Assembly: GCA_934140155.1 (NCBI GenBank)
Contig: CAKPBC010000001.1
Coordinates: forward strand, 372,001 to 436,000
DNA: 64,000 nucleotides
Origin: an uncultured Bacilli bacterium
GTDB lineage: Bacteria > Bacillota_I > Bacilli_A > RFN20 > CAG-826
Reading direction: 5' to 3'
The notes beneath the pieces are model-generated. The model was given only the letters and a program-made list of their open reading frames with translations, had not been told where the DNA came from and did not search any database. Shown here piece after piece: positions 36,229 to 44,613 of the stretch (its first letter is position 1; each line of letters starts with the position of its first letter). Position numbers and translations under genes: made by a program.

Positions 36229-37515
36229 ATGAAACGAATAGAAACGGAATATGTTGAATTTAAAGAAAGTACTAGCCAAACTTCAAGGGCACTTGAAGCC
36301 ATTGCTGCTATGCTTAACAAACACGGAACAGCAAAAGTTATGTTTGGCATAAAAGATAATGGAGAAGTTATAGGATAAGAAATTGGTAGCAAAACTATAC
36401 TAGATTTATCACAAGCTATTGCTAGTAGAATAAAACCAGTAGTAATTCCTAGTATTAATATTGAATTAATTGATAATAAGCCAGTAATTGTTGTTAGTGC
36501 ATCTGGAAATAATAAACCATATTCTGTCGATGGAGAATATCGTATTCGTTCTGGCAACGAAAATCGCAAAATAGAGCCAGAATTATTCAAAGAATTAATC
36601 TTTGCTAATTCCACTGAATTAATTACTAGTATGGAAGCAATTAATCAAGATTTAACTTTTAACCAATTGAAGCAATTATATATCATGTATGGATTATCAT
36701 TTAATGATAAAACATTCGAAAAAAGCATTGGTTTATTATGTAAAAGCGGAAAATATAATGAATTAGCGGATATTTTATCGGATAACAATAATTGTTCAAT
36801 TAAAGTTGTAAGATTTGCGGGTAAGGATAAATCGGAATTATTAGTTCGTAATGAATATGGATATAAATGTATGATTCTTACTATGCAACAAACACTTGAT
36901 TATACACAATCATTTAATGAAACTAGAGTAATTATGGATGGTAATGCACAAAGAAAAGAAATTAAATTATTTGATGAAAAGTGTTTAAGAGAAGCTTGGA
37001 CTAATGCTTGCTTACATAATAGATGGGATAAAAGGATACCACCCGCTATTTATATATTCTCGGATCGTATCGAAATAGTATCGACAGGTGGATTACCAAT
37101 TGATTTTTCAAAAGAAGAATTTTTTGATGGTGTTAGTCATCCAATAAATATTCAGCTTCAAAAAATAATGGGACAACTTGCTATTATAGATCAAACTGGT
37201 CATGGAGTACCAGAAATTGTAAAGAAATATGGTAAAGAAGCTTTTTCACTTATGGATAATCATATTACTGTAACTTTAAAGTTTCCTTATGAAATAAACA
37301 TAAATAATATTAATAGTGAAAGAAATCTAGCACCTTCTAAAAAGAAAGTGCTGGATTCTATAAAAGTAAAGCCTTCTATTACGGTTAACGAAATATCTAA
37401 TGTAACTAGTTTAAGTGTTCCAAGAATTAATCAAATAATCAAAGAGTTAAAGGGCGAAGATTTAATAGAGCGAATAGGATCTAATAAATCAGGATATTGG
37501 AAAATTAAAAAATAG
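36229..37515 (+). pseudogene. AlbA_2/ATPase regulator with in-frame stop at codon 50
   Basis: From ATG 36229 the frame encodes MKRIETEYVEFKEST, AlbA_2-like, runs into TAA at 36376-36378, and continues in the same frame to a TAG at 37513-37515, 428 codons in all. The interrupted motif is VIG-stop-EIGSKT, where homologues commonly have a Gln; a CAA-to-TAA change explains it. The remainder has the ATPase-like EAWTNACLHNRWD and STGGLPIDFS segments and a C-terminal winged helix. An internal ATG at 36631 could give a 294-residue fragment without the AlbA_2 domain. The 3' end, from 37366, is duplicated after the group II intron. Confidence 0.8.
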
Positions 37516-37646
37516 TAAAATATGAATGTTATACAAAGACAATAAAATCTATATCAGTATATAAAAGGATTGCTAAGCTTTCAAAAAGTTGCTTAAAAAT
37601 AGTAAAAGGATAGAAACACCAATTATTTCTATCCTTTTTTACTTTG
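37366..37646. repeat. 281-bp direct repeat, left copy
   Basis: Matches 46421-46701 at a constant offset of 9055 with four mismatches (37371, 37383, 37636-37637) and no gap. It spans the winged-helix end of the AlbA_2 pseudogene, its stop and its terminator. Positions 37384-37635 are identical. Confidence 0.95.
37610..37640 (+). terminator. Terminator after the AlbA_2 pseudogene
   Basis: AGGATAGAAA and TTTCTATCCT form a perfect 10-bp stem with a 9-nt loop, followed by TTTTTT. It lies within the left 281-bp repeat. Confidence 0.85.
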
Positions 37647-37665
37647 TCAATTAATATTTTTTTGA

Positions 37666-37815
37666 AATGTTGGTGTAAATGTCGATGTAAATATTAACAA
37701 AAATGAAAGGGAAATTATAGAATTGATTTTAAATGATCCTACTTTAACGGCTGAAAAAATATCAATTAAAATTAATAAAACAAAAAGAACTGCCGAAAGA
37801 TATTTGAATTCATAA
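37666..37815 (+). pseudogene. Remnant of a second AlbA_2-type regulator C-terminus
   Basis: An open stretch without a start codon or ribosome site encodes NKNEREIIELILNDPTLT followed by AEKISIKINKTKRTAERYLNS and a TAA. This is the usual C-terminal winged helix of AlbA_2/ATPase proteins, differing from that of the preceding pseudogene, and it ends early. The upstream part is missing. Confidence 0.6.
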
Positions 37816-37837
37816 CATTGCTTAATTTGTGGCTATA

Positions 37838-37917
37838 TACCAGTTCAACCAAAAATACAACCATTTGTACCAGTCCAATTGTAAGCGATTACAATTTTTG
37901 TATAATAGGGTGTACAC
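37838..37917 (+). promoter_or_regulatory. Module B promoter with perfect cre site and direct repeats
   Basis: TTGTAA (37879-37884) and TATAAT (37901-37906) are 16 bp apart. TGTAAGCGATTACA (37880-37893) matches the CcpA cre consensus at all 14 positions and covers the -35. TACCAGTTCAA (37838-37848) and TACCAGTCCAA (37868-37878) are direct repeats 30 bp apart ending at the -35, a likely activator site. GTGTACAC follows at 37910-37917. No other gene was found between 37816 and 37972. Confidence 0.65.
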
Positions 37918-37972
37918 ATAGTTTAGTGGCCATAGACTGGTGTATTAATAAAAATAAATTAAGGAGAAACTT

Positions 37973-40906
37973 ATGAAAGTTGGAAAGAAAAAACTTTGGG
38001 TTGGTTTAACTTCTGCTACAGGTATTTTGTTAGTTGCTTTAATTGCAGGTGGACAAGTAGCAAATGGTTTTGAACAACCTATCAATGCTCTATTAAATGC
38101 CTCTACAACTAAAATAGTAAAAAAAGGTGATGGAGAATCAGGAGACACAGAGTATTACAAATCTAATTATGATTATACAAAAGAAGGTGAACAAAAATTA
38201 GTCGATGATGGTAAGAAATTATATCGTAATATAGTAGAAGAAGGAACAACACTTCTTAAAAACGACAATGATGCTTTACCTTTTGCAAAAGGTACAAGTA
38301 AAATTACAGTTTATGGTAATGCAGCACCTCAATACTTAACTGATTTTGATAGTATTTTAGCAAAAAATGGTTACACTGTTGATAGTGATGTATACGCTAA
38401 ATATAAATCAACAAAATCAACTGCGAGAGTTAAAGTTGGATTACCAGCATGGAATACTGTTCCAGCCTCAGAAGGAGACATTGCAATTGTTACCTTAGGA
38501 AGAAGAGCAGGCGAGGGGACTGACTGTGCTCACCCAGGAGAGGGCTCTTTAAACAAAGCACAAGCAGATAAAACTGAATTTCCTAATGCTGATTATTTAG
38601 CTTTAGCAACATCTGAAAAAGAAATGTTAAAAGGTGTTAAAGCCTTAAAAGATGCAGGAAAATTTAAAAAAGTAGTACTAATTATTACTACATCCAATTC
38701 TATTTCAGATAATTTTATTACTGATCCACAATACGGAATTGATGCTGCTTTATGGGTTGGACAAATGAGCAAAAACTATGCTACAGAAGGATTAGTTAAT
38801 ATATTAAAAGGTAGCGTTTCCCCATCTGGAAGAATAGTTGATACAATTTATAAAGATAATTTGAAGAATCCCATTATGGTCAATTATGGTGCAGTTCACG
38901 CGGACATGTCAAAAGTAACCGCTGCACAAATTGATGCTGTGAATAAAGATGCCTATACATATAATGATAATCCACAATTATCTTCTTGGGATAGTGCCGT
39001 TGTATATCAAGAAGGTATATATGTTGGTTACAAATATTATGAAACAAGATATGAAGATAAAATATTAAATCAAGGAAATGCTGGGAATTTTGAATATGAT
39101 GATTATGTTTCATATCCATTCGGACATGGATTATCATACACCACATTTGAATATAGTGATTTCCAAGTAAAATTAGAAAAAGGTAAATATAATCTTTCCG
39201 TTAATGTTAAGAATACTGGTTCAGTAGCCGGAAAGCATTCCGTACTTGCTTACTTACAAAAACCTTATACAAATTATGCTAAAGAAAATCATATGGAACA
39301 AGCAGCGGTTAATCTAGTTGGTTTTGGTAAAACTGTTGAATTAGCAGCCGGTGCGTCTGATACTGTTCACATTGAAGTTGATGAATGGCAATTAAGAACA
39401 TTTGATTCATATGGAAAAGGAACATATGTTTATGACAAAGGCGATTACTATTTTACAATTGCAGGATCATCACATGAAGCAACTAATAATATATTAAAAG
39501 CAAAAGGTGCTTCGGTTGACGGAAATGCTAATATGACTCATAAAATAGTAAATAATAAATTTGATGACAAAAAATTTGCAAATAATTATGTTACAGGTGT
39601 TAAAGCAGAAACTTTATTTGATTGTGCTGATTTAAATAAAGATGCATATGCTAAAACTACTAATGGCAATTTTAAATATATGTCAAGAAATGATTGGACA
39701 GGGACATATCCAACAGAAACATATCATGTCGTTTATAATGAAAACATGTTGGAACAAGCTAAATCGATTACATATCGTGCTGATCCAGAACAACAAAAAA
39801 CCGTTAAAATGCCAGAATATGGACAAAACAATGGATTATCTGTTGTTATGTTAAAAGATACTCCATGGGGCGATGAAGCTTGGAATCGTCTTGCTGCTCA
39901 GATGACTTATGAAGAAACAGCAGCGTTAGTTATGGATTGTTGGTATGGCTCAGAAGCTGTTCCATCTGTTGGCAAATTACAAGAGACAGACCAAGATAGT
40001 TCAATGGGACGTGTAAATCCATTTACAGTTTCAAGATTAAAAGGTACGGATTTTCCATCTGGAGATATGAGAGCTGCAACAATGAATCGCAAAATTATGC
40101 ATGATATCGGTATAATAGAAGGAGAACAAAACTTACACTCATCTACAAAAACAGTTAAATCTATTGGTTTATATGGTTTCTCTCCAAATATCCACCGTTC
40201 CCCATATTCAGGAAGAAATGGCGAATATTTCTCAGAAGATGCTTATATTACAGGTATGGCTTGTGGTGAAGCTATTGGTGGTATGAGAGAAAAAGGATCT
40301 AATTGTTATGCTAAACACTATTTCTTGAATGACCAAGAAGATCATCGTCACGGAATTACAACTTGGGCTAATGAGCAAACAATCCGTGAATGTTACTTAC
40401 AAGGTTTTGAATATGGTATTACCATGTATGATGGTTTAGGATTAATGAATTCATTCAACCGTGTTGGTATGTTATGGTCTGGTGAACATTATGGATCACA
40501 AACAGGATTCTTATACAAAGAATTAGGATTTAAAGGCGCAATTGTTACTGATATGTTTGAAGTTAATCACCAAGATGTTATTGATGGCTTATTAGGCGAA
40601 ACTTCAATGTGGTTACATACAACATTAAACCAATATTCATATGGGGTATTGACAAGTGCTCAATATCGTAATGACCCTGTTATTAATAGAGCATTAGTTG
40701 AAGCAGCTAAGAAAATTTTATATGTTGCTTCAAGAACTGCAACTATTAATGGACTAGACTCAAATTACGTTTTAGTTCCAATTACACCATGGTGGAAAGT
40801 TACAATTACTGCTGTTACAGTTACAGATGCGGTATTGCTTGTAGGATTTGGAACTCTCCTTGTATTGAGTATTCTTTCAGAAAAAAAAGAAAAGAAAGTA
40901 GAATAG
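37973..40906 (+). CDS. GH3 beta-glycosidase, inverted domain order, anchored at both ends (module B)
   Basis: The 977-residue enzyme has a transmembrane helix near residues 10-30 and another at about 943-967 before a Lys/Glu tail. Between them are GH3_C (NIVEEGTTLLKND), Fn3-like (YPFGHGLSYTTFEY) and GH3_N. The nucleophile is the Asp of IVTDMFEVN (about D861), and AKHYFLND supplies the substrate-binding Lys-His. AAGGAGAAA precedes the ATG. It leads a plus-strand operon with a lipoprotein, a membrane protein and a two-component pair. Its promoter has a perfect cre site, so glucose repression is expected. Confidence 0.85.
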   Translation: MKVGKKKLWVGLTSATGILLVALIAGGQVANGFEQPINALLNASTTKIVKKGDGESGDTEYYKSNYDYTKEGEQKLVDDGKKLYRNIVEEGTTLLKNDNDALPFAKGTSKITVYGNAAPQYLTDFDSILAKNGYTVDSDVYAKYKSTKSTARVKVGLPAWNTVPASEGDIAIVTLGRRAGEGTDCAHPGEGSLNKAQADKTEFPNADYLALATSEKEMLKGVKALKDAGKFKKVVLIITTSNSISDNFITDPQYGIDAALWVGQMSKNYATEGLVNILKGSVSPSGRIVDTIYKDNLKNPIMVNYGAVHADMSKVTAAQIDAVNKDAYTYNDNPQLSSWDSAVVYQEGIYVGYKYYETRYEDKILNQGNAGNFEYDDYVSYPFGHGLSYTTFEYSDFQVKLEKGKYNLSVNVKNTGSVAGKHSVLAYLQKPYTNYAKENHMEQAAVNLVGFGKTVELAAGASDTVHIEVDEWQLRTFDSYGKGTYVYDKGDYYFTIAGSSHEATNNILKAKGASVDGNANMTHKIVNNKFDDKKFANNYVTGVKAETLFDCADLNKDAYAKTTNGNFKYMSRNDWTGTYPTETYHVVYNENMLEQAKSITYRADPEQQKTVKMPEYGQNNGLSVVMLKDTPWGDEAWNRLAAQMTYEETAALVMDCWYGSEAVPSVGKLQETDQDSSMGRVNPFTVSRLKGTDFPSGDMRAATMNRKIMHDIGIIEGEQNLHSSTKTVKSIGLYGFSPNIHRSPYSGRNGEYFSEDAYITGMACGEAIGGMREKGSNCYAKHYFLNDQEDHRHGITTWANEQTIRECYLQGFEYGITMYDGLGLMNSFNRVGMLWSGEHYGSQTGFLYKELGFKGAIVTDMFEVNHQDVIDGLLGETSMWLHTTLNQYSYGVLTSAQYRNDPVINRALVEAAKKILYVASRTATINGLDSNYVLVPITPWWKVTITAVTVTDAVLLVGFGTLLVLSILSEKKEKKVE

Positions 40907-40918
40907 GAAACAATATTT

Positions 40919-41710
40919 ATGAAAAAAATATCTAAATTATTAACTTTAATTTCGTTTTTATCAATAGGAGTAATTTGTGCTTCATGTGGAGACAATGTTA
41001 CATCGAGTAGTCAAAATGAGCAACCTACAAAAGTGGAAATATACAAATCATATTGCGAATTTGCAGGTAATATGTTTATGTCTGGTAAAGGTGACTTGGG
41101 TCCTCTTCCAGCAGAAACTATCTTTTATACAGATTATACATGGACAGCAGAAGCTACTGGTAAAGCAATGTACTCTGATTTTCGAGGGTCATGGTCTTAT
41201 AGCTCTTCAACAGGATTGGCAATGAAACTTCTTGAACAAGATGGTGTTGCTAAAGAAGGAGAAGATCAAATTGTTGTAATAGATAGCTCCGATGAACGTA
41301 TTTGGAGTTGGACTTTATCTCATCCTGATGATAGAGGTACATCAATGAAGTATCATAACAATCATATGTCTCGTTATAATTTTTTAAAAGCTTATAATGA
41401 AAAATTAAATAAAAACGAAACTTTGCCAACTGAGCCGACATTTAAATTAACATTTGATAATGGAATTTATAAAAGTGGTTGGACTGGTGAAACAAAAGTT
41501 GGTGAACTTACCGGTGAAATGAGTATGGTGTTAGAAGGACACGTTGGAGATCAAGTTACACTTCCTAGCTGTGGATTTACTAGAGAAGGTTATAAATTTA
41601 CTAATTATACAATCGTTGATGGTGTTAAGACTACTGCTGAAGTTGGTTCTAAATATACTATTAGAGATTATGATATGGTAATTCGCTCCAATTTTGTTGA
41701 GAATAAATAA
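40919..41710 (+). CDS. Lipoprotein with InlB-type repeat (module B)
   Basis: A 263-residue secreted protein. The signal peptide ends at VICASC (Cys23), an acceptable but not ideal lipobox. The central part is unrecognised; residues ~205-260 look like one InlB/flg_new beta repeat (GFTREGYKFTNYTI). It follows the GH3 gene by 12 bp and precedes a hairpin (41727-41753). A role as a sensor partner or binding protein is inferred from its position beside the kinase operon. Confidence 0.55.
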   Translation: MKKISKLLTLISFLSIGVICASCGDNVTSSSQNEQPTKVEIYKSYCEFAGNMFMSGKGDLGPLPAETIFYTDYTWTAEATGKAMYSDFRGSWSYSSSTGLAMKLLEQDGVAKEGEDQIVVIDSSDERIWSWTLSHPDDRGTSMKYHNNHMSRYNFLKAYNEKLNKNETLPTEPTFKLTFDNGIYKSGWTGETKVGELTGEMSMVLEGHVGDQVTLPSCGFTREGYKFTNYTIVDGVKTTAEVGSKYTIRDYDMVIRSNFVENK

Positions 41711-41726
41711 AAATTAAGCAATTGTG

Positions 41727-41753
41727 TACTGCTATAGTAATACTATGGCAGTA
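41727..41753 (+). terminator. Intercistronic hairpin after the module B lipoprotein
   Basis: TACTGCTATAGT and ACTATGGCAGTA form a 12-bp stem with one T-G pair and an AAT loop. Only a short T-run follows, so partial termination or RNA stabilisation is likely. Confidence 0.55.
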
Positions 41754-41776
41754 CAATTTTAGAAAGGTAGAATTAA

Positions 41777-42415
41777 ATGAAAAAAACAAAACTTGATGGA
41801 CTTGCATTAACTATTGCAATTATTGGAATAATTCTTATTGCTGCTTTCCCTGTTATTATTTGGGATGCTTTAGGCAATGGTGCACAGCATTTTATGAAAT
41901 ACGGAAATCCTGGTGTAGCTGGAGATAGTAGCGGTAACTCTGCAGCTACATTCTTATTTGGAACTTTTTATTCAGAAAACTTCAATGTTGTTAAGTTGTT
42001 TTCTAGCCAATGGCGTGTTGTTTTAGGAATTAATCAAGCAACAGGAACTCCAGCTTCTGATACATTAGCGGTATTTACATTAATTGGTCTTATTGGTTTA
42101 ATACTTACTTGTGCTTATGAAATTGTTATGCCTATTATTAATAAGATTTTAAAAGGAAATCTAGTTCTAGAAAAAGTTGATAAGTGGGGAAAACTTGTTA
42201 CAATGATTCTTTGCTTAATTGCGATTATATTTATTGGAACACCGGTAATAGTCATGGCAACTAAAATACAAAAATACGGGACTGATGCATTTCTAAAAAA
42301 GGATTTTAGTGCTTATGGTGGATTTAAAGGCATTATAGAAGTTATTATTGCTTTAATACTGATGATAATAAATTCAATTAAATTCGTACGAAAGACTAAA
42401 TCAATTAAGGAATAA
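41777..42415 (+). CDS. Four-helix membrane protein (module B)
   Basis: A 212-residue membrane protein with four predicted helices (about 10-30, 95-115, 135-160, 180-200) and a ~60-residue extracellular loop between the first two. No family is recognised. AGAAAGG precedes the ATG. It lies between the lipoprotein and the regulator genes; a smaller membrane protein precedes the GH3 gene in module C, suggesting an analogous part. Confidence 0.55.
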   Translation: MKKTKLDGLALTIAIIGIILIAAFPVIIWDALGNGAQHFMKYGNPGVAGDSSGNSAATFLFGTFYSENFNVVKLFSSQWRVVLGINQATGTPASDTLAVFTLIGLIGLILTCAYEIVMPIINKILKGNLVLEKVDKWGKLVTMILCLIAIIFIGTPVIVMATKIQKYGTDAFLKKDFSAYGGFKGIIEVIIALILMIINSIKFVRKTKSIKE

Positions 42416-42429
42416 TTATAATTAATAAG

Positions 42430-42458
42430 AAGATGTTAGTTGCTAAGGCTAGCATCTT
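42430..42458 (+). other. Hairpin between membrane protein and LytTR gene
   Basis: AAGATGTTAG and CTAGCATCTT pair over 10 bp with one T-G pair. There is no clear T-tract, so it may set relative expression within the operon rather than end it. Confidence 0.45.
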
Positions 42459-42506
42459 CTTTGCACTTTAAAGAAATATATTTTATAATAAAAAAGGTGG
42501 TACAAC

Positions 42507-43229
42507 ATGAAAAAAATTATTATTGTTGAAGATACAAAATCAGATCAAGATAAACTTAATGATTGCATTAAAAAATTTTATGAAAATGTTAATGAAAATG
42601 TTAGCATTAAGTGCTACTATGATGGATCAACGATGATAAATGAATTTAAAAAAGATACGGATATTATCTTTTTGGATATTGATTTACCTCAAATGGATGG
42701 AATTAGTGTTGCAAAAAAAATTCGTGAAATTGATGAAGATGTTATTATAATATTCGTATCTAATCTTGCACAATTTGCTCTTAAAGGTTATGAAGTTGCG
42801 GCATTGGATTATATTGTTAAACCTTTCGACTACACTAATATTGAACATAGATTAAGACGAGTAAATAAAATTCATGTGAAAAAGAATATAGAAATGATTG
42901 TGCTAAAAATATCAGCTAACAATCATATTATTCTTCCTATTACGGATTTGTGTTTTGTGGAGAAAGATGCAAATTATTTGGTTTTTCATACGATTGATGG
43001 AAACTCATATCGTGTAAGAGGAACTTTTGTTGATTATGAGAATGAATTGTTAAAAAATAATTTTTCTTATTGTGTAAAAGGTTGTTTAATAAATTTGGCA
43101 CATGTAGAAAAAATTTCTAATGATATTGTTATTGTTGATGGCTTTTCTTTACCAATTTCTCGACATAGAAAAAAAGATTTTACAAACGCTTTATTTGATT
43201 ATTTAGACCAAAGGAATGGTGAAAATTGA
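42507..43229 (+). CDS. LytTR response regulator (module B)
   Basis: A 240-residue regulator with a receiver domain (phospho-Asp D57 in IFLDIDL, Lys in IVKPFD) and a LytTR DNA-binding domain (VKGCLINLAHVEKISND). AAAGGTGG precedes the ATG. Its stop TGA overlaps the kinase start (TGATG at 43227-43231), a clear case of translational coupling and of TGA used as a stop. Confidence 0.87.
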   Translation: MKKIIIVEDTKSDQDKLNDCIKKFYENVNENVSIKCYYDGSTMINEFKKDTDIIFLDIDLPQMDGISVAKKIREIDEDVIIIFVSNLAQFALKGYEVAALDYIVKPFDYTNIEHRLRRVNKIHVKKNIEMIVLKISANNHIILPITDLCFVEKDANYLVFHTIDGNSYRVRGTFVDYENELLKNNFSYCVKGCLINLAHVEKISNDIVIVDGFSLPISRHRKKDFTNALFDYLDQRNGEN

Positions 43230-44578
43230 TGTGGAACGAATTATTTAAGGCATTTAATTTGTCAATTGCTTGGTCAACAGTATTTATTTTTTGTGCTATT
43301 TTATTTACTTATAAACTGAATAAAAAATCATACTTTATTATTCGTGTTATTTCATCGATAATTATAGTAGTAGCATTAGAAACGTTGCTGTGTTATTTAT
43401 TACGAAAAATAGAGCCTGCAAATAATTATTTTTTACGCATAACAGTTTCTACATTATTTTTCCTTGGGGCGATAGTGTTAATGACATGTGCTTTGATAAA
43501 TTGCTATCATGTAAATATATTAGAAGCGTTTTTCTTTGTTATTGCTGCATATTCATTAGAACACTTTTCAAATGCGGCAAAAACCATATTGTTATATTTT
43601 ATTAATATGATGGTTTCTATTAATCTTTCAAACATATTATCAAATTTTATTTTTAATTATTTGCTTAAAATGTTGATTGCTTTTGCTGTTTTCTTTTTCT
43701 TTTTAAAAAAGTATTTGATGAAATTTCAACCAAATGAAATGATTGATAAACGTGTATTAATAATTTCTACTATCAATGTGGTAATTTGTTTGCTGTTATC
43801 ACAATATAAAAATTTTGGTAATGGAAGTGATACTAACAAATTTACTAACCAAGTTATTTGCAATATTTATGCTATGTTTGGATGCTTTTTATGTTTGTAC
43901 TTGCAATTTGCATATATTTTAGAGATAAAATTAAAAAATGACAATCATATGCTAGATGTTTTATTTAAAGAACAAAATAAAGCTAATCAACTTTCTAAAG
44001 AAAATATTGATTTAATTAATGTTAAGTTCCATGATTTGAAAAAGCAATTAAGAAGGATAGAGGAAAATTCTACACTTGTTTCTAATCCAGAACTATTAAA
44101 TGATTTAAAAAATACAGTTTCTATTTATGATGCGTTTGTGAAAACTGGAAATGGCGCTATTGACACAGTTTTAATGAATTCTTATTTAACCTCGTTAAAA
44201 AATAAAATTGATTTTACTTATTTTGTTGATGGTGAGACATTAAATTATTTTGAATCAACTGATGTTGTCTCTTTGTTTGATAATCTTCTTGATAATGCTT
44301 TTGAAGCAGTAATGAAAGAAGAAATCTCAAATCGAGTAATACATTTACAAGTATATAAAGAAAAACAAATGGCATTTATTAATATTAGAAACTATTGTAG
44401 CAAAAAGCCAAAATTTGTACATGGCTTGCCAATAACTACTGCAGATCCTAAAGATCATGGATACGGAATGAAAAGTATAAATAGAACTGTTAATAAATAT
44501 AATGGTAATTTGCGTTGCATTTGGAAAGATAAAAATTTTAATATTAAAATACTTATCCCAATAGAAAACAATAAGTAA
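43229..44578 (+). CDS. AgrC-type GHKL sensor histidine kinase (module B)
   Basis: A 449-residue kinase with about six membrane helices, then a cytoplasmic GHKL domain. The phosphoacceptor His is in KFHDLKKQL, the N-box is FDNLLDNAFEAV and the G-box is HGYGMKSINRTVNKYNG. The ATG at 43229 overlaps the regulator's stop; a TTG three bases earlier is less likely. It ends module B and is followed by a terminator that a group IIC intron has entered. Confidence 0.87.
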   Translation: MWNELFKAFNLSIAWSTVFIFCAILFTYKLNKKSYFIIRVISSIIIVVALETLLCYLLRKIEPANNYFLRITVSTLFFLGAIVLMTCALINCYHVNILEAFFFVIAAYSLEHFSNAAKTILLYFINMMVSINLSNILSNFIFNYLLKMLIAFAVFFFFLKKYLMKFQPNEMIDKRVLIISTINVVICLLLSQYKNFGNGSDTNKFTNQVICNIYAMFGCFLCLYLQFAYILEIKLKNDNHMLDVLFKEQNKANQLSKENIDLINVKFHDLKKQLRRIEENSTLVSNPELLNDLKNTVSIYDAFVKTGNGAIDTVLMNSYLTSLKNKIDFTYFVDGETLNYFESTDVVSLFDNLLDNAFEAVMKEEISNRVIHLQVYKEKQMAFINIRNYCSKKPKFVHGLPITTADPKDHGYGMKSINRTVNKYNGNLRCIWKDKNFNIKILIPIENNK

Positions 44579-44582
44579 TTAG

Positions 44583-44611
44583 ACGTCACAATCTGTGGCG
44601 TTTATTTTTTT
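44583..44611 (+). terminator. Terminator after the module B kinase, intron insertion site
   Basis: ACGTCACA (44583-44590) and TGTGGCGT (44594-44601) pair with one T-G pair and a 3-nt loop, followed by a T-rich tract. The intron starts two bases after it, as is typical for group IIC introns. Confidence 0.75.
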
Positions 44612-44613
44612 AA

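Noticed and set aside
36631..37515. Independent 294-residue gene.
   Set aside because: It is in frame with the upstream AlbA_2 segment and lacks a ribosome site, so it is the 3' part of a gene broken at 36376.
38880..39146. Open frames antisense to GH3 and other large genes.
   Set aside because: They overlap well-supported genes, have no ribosome sites and encode low-complexity, His/Leu-rich products.
40977..41225. Second small gene within the module B lipoprotein.
   Set aside because: It is an alternative frame of the lipoprotein gene without its own ribosome site.
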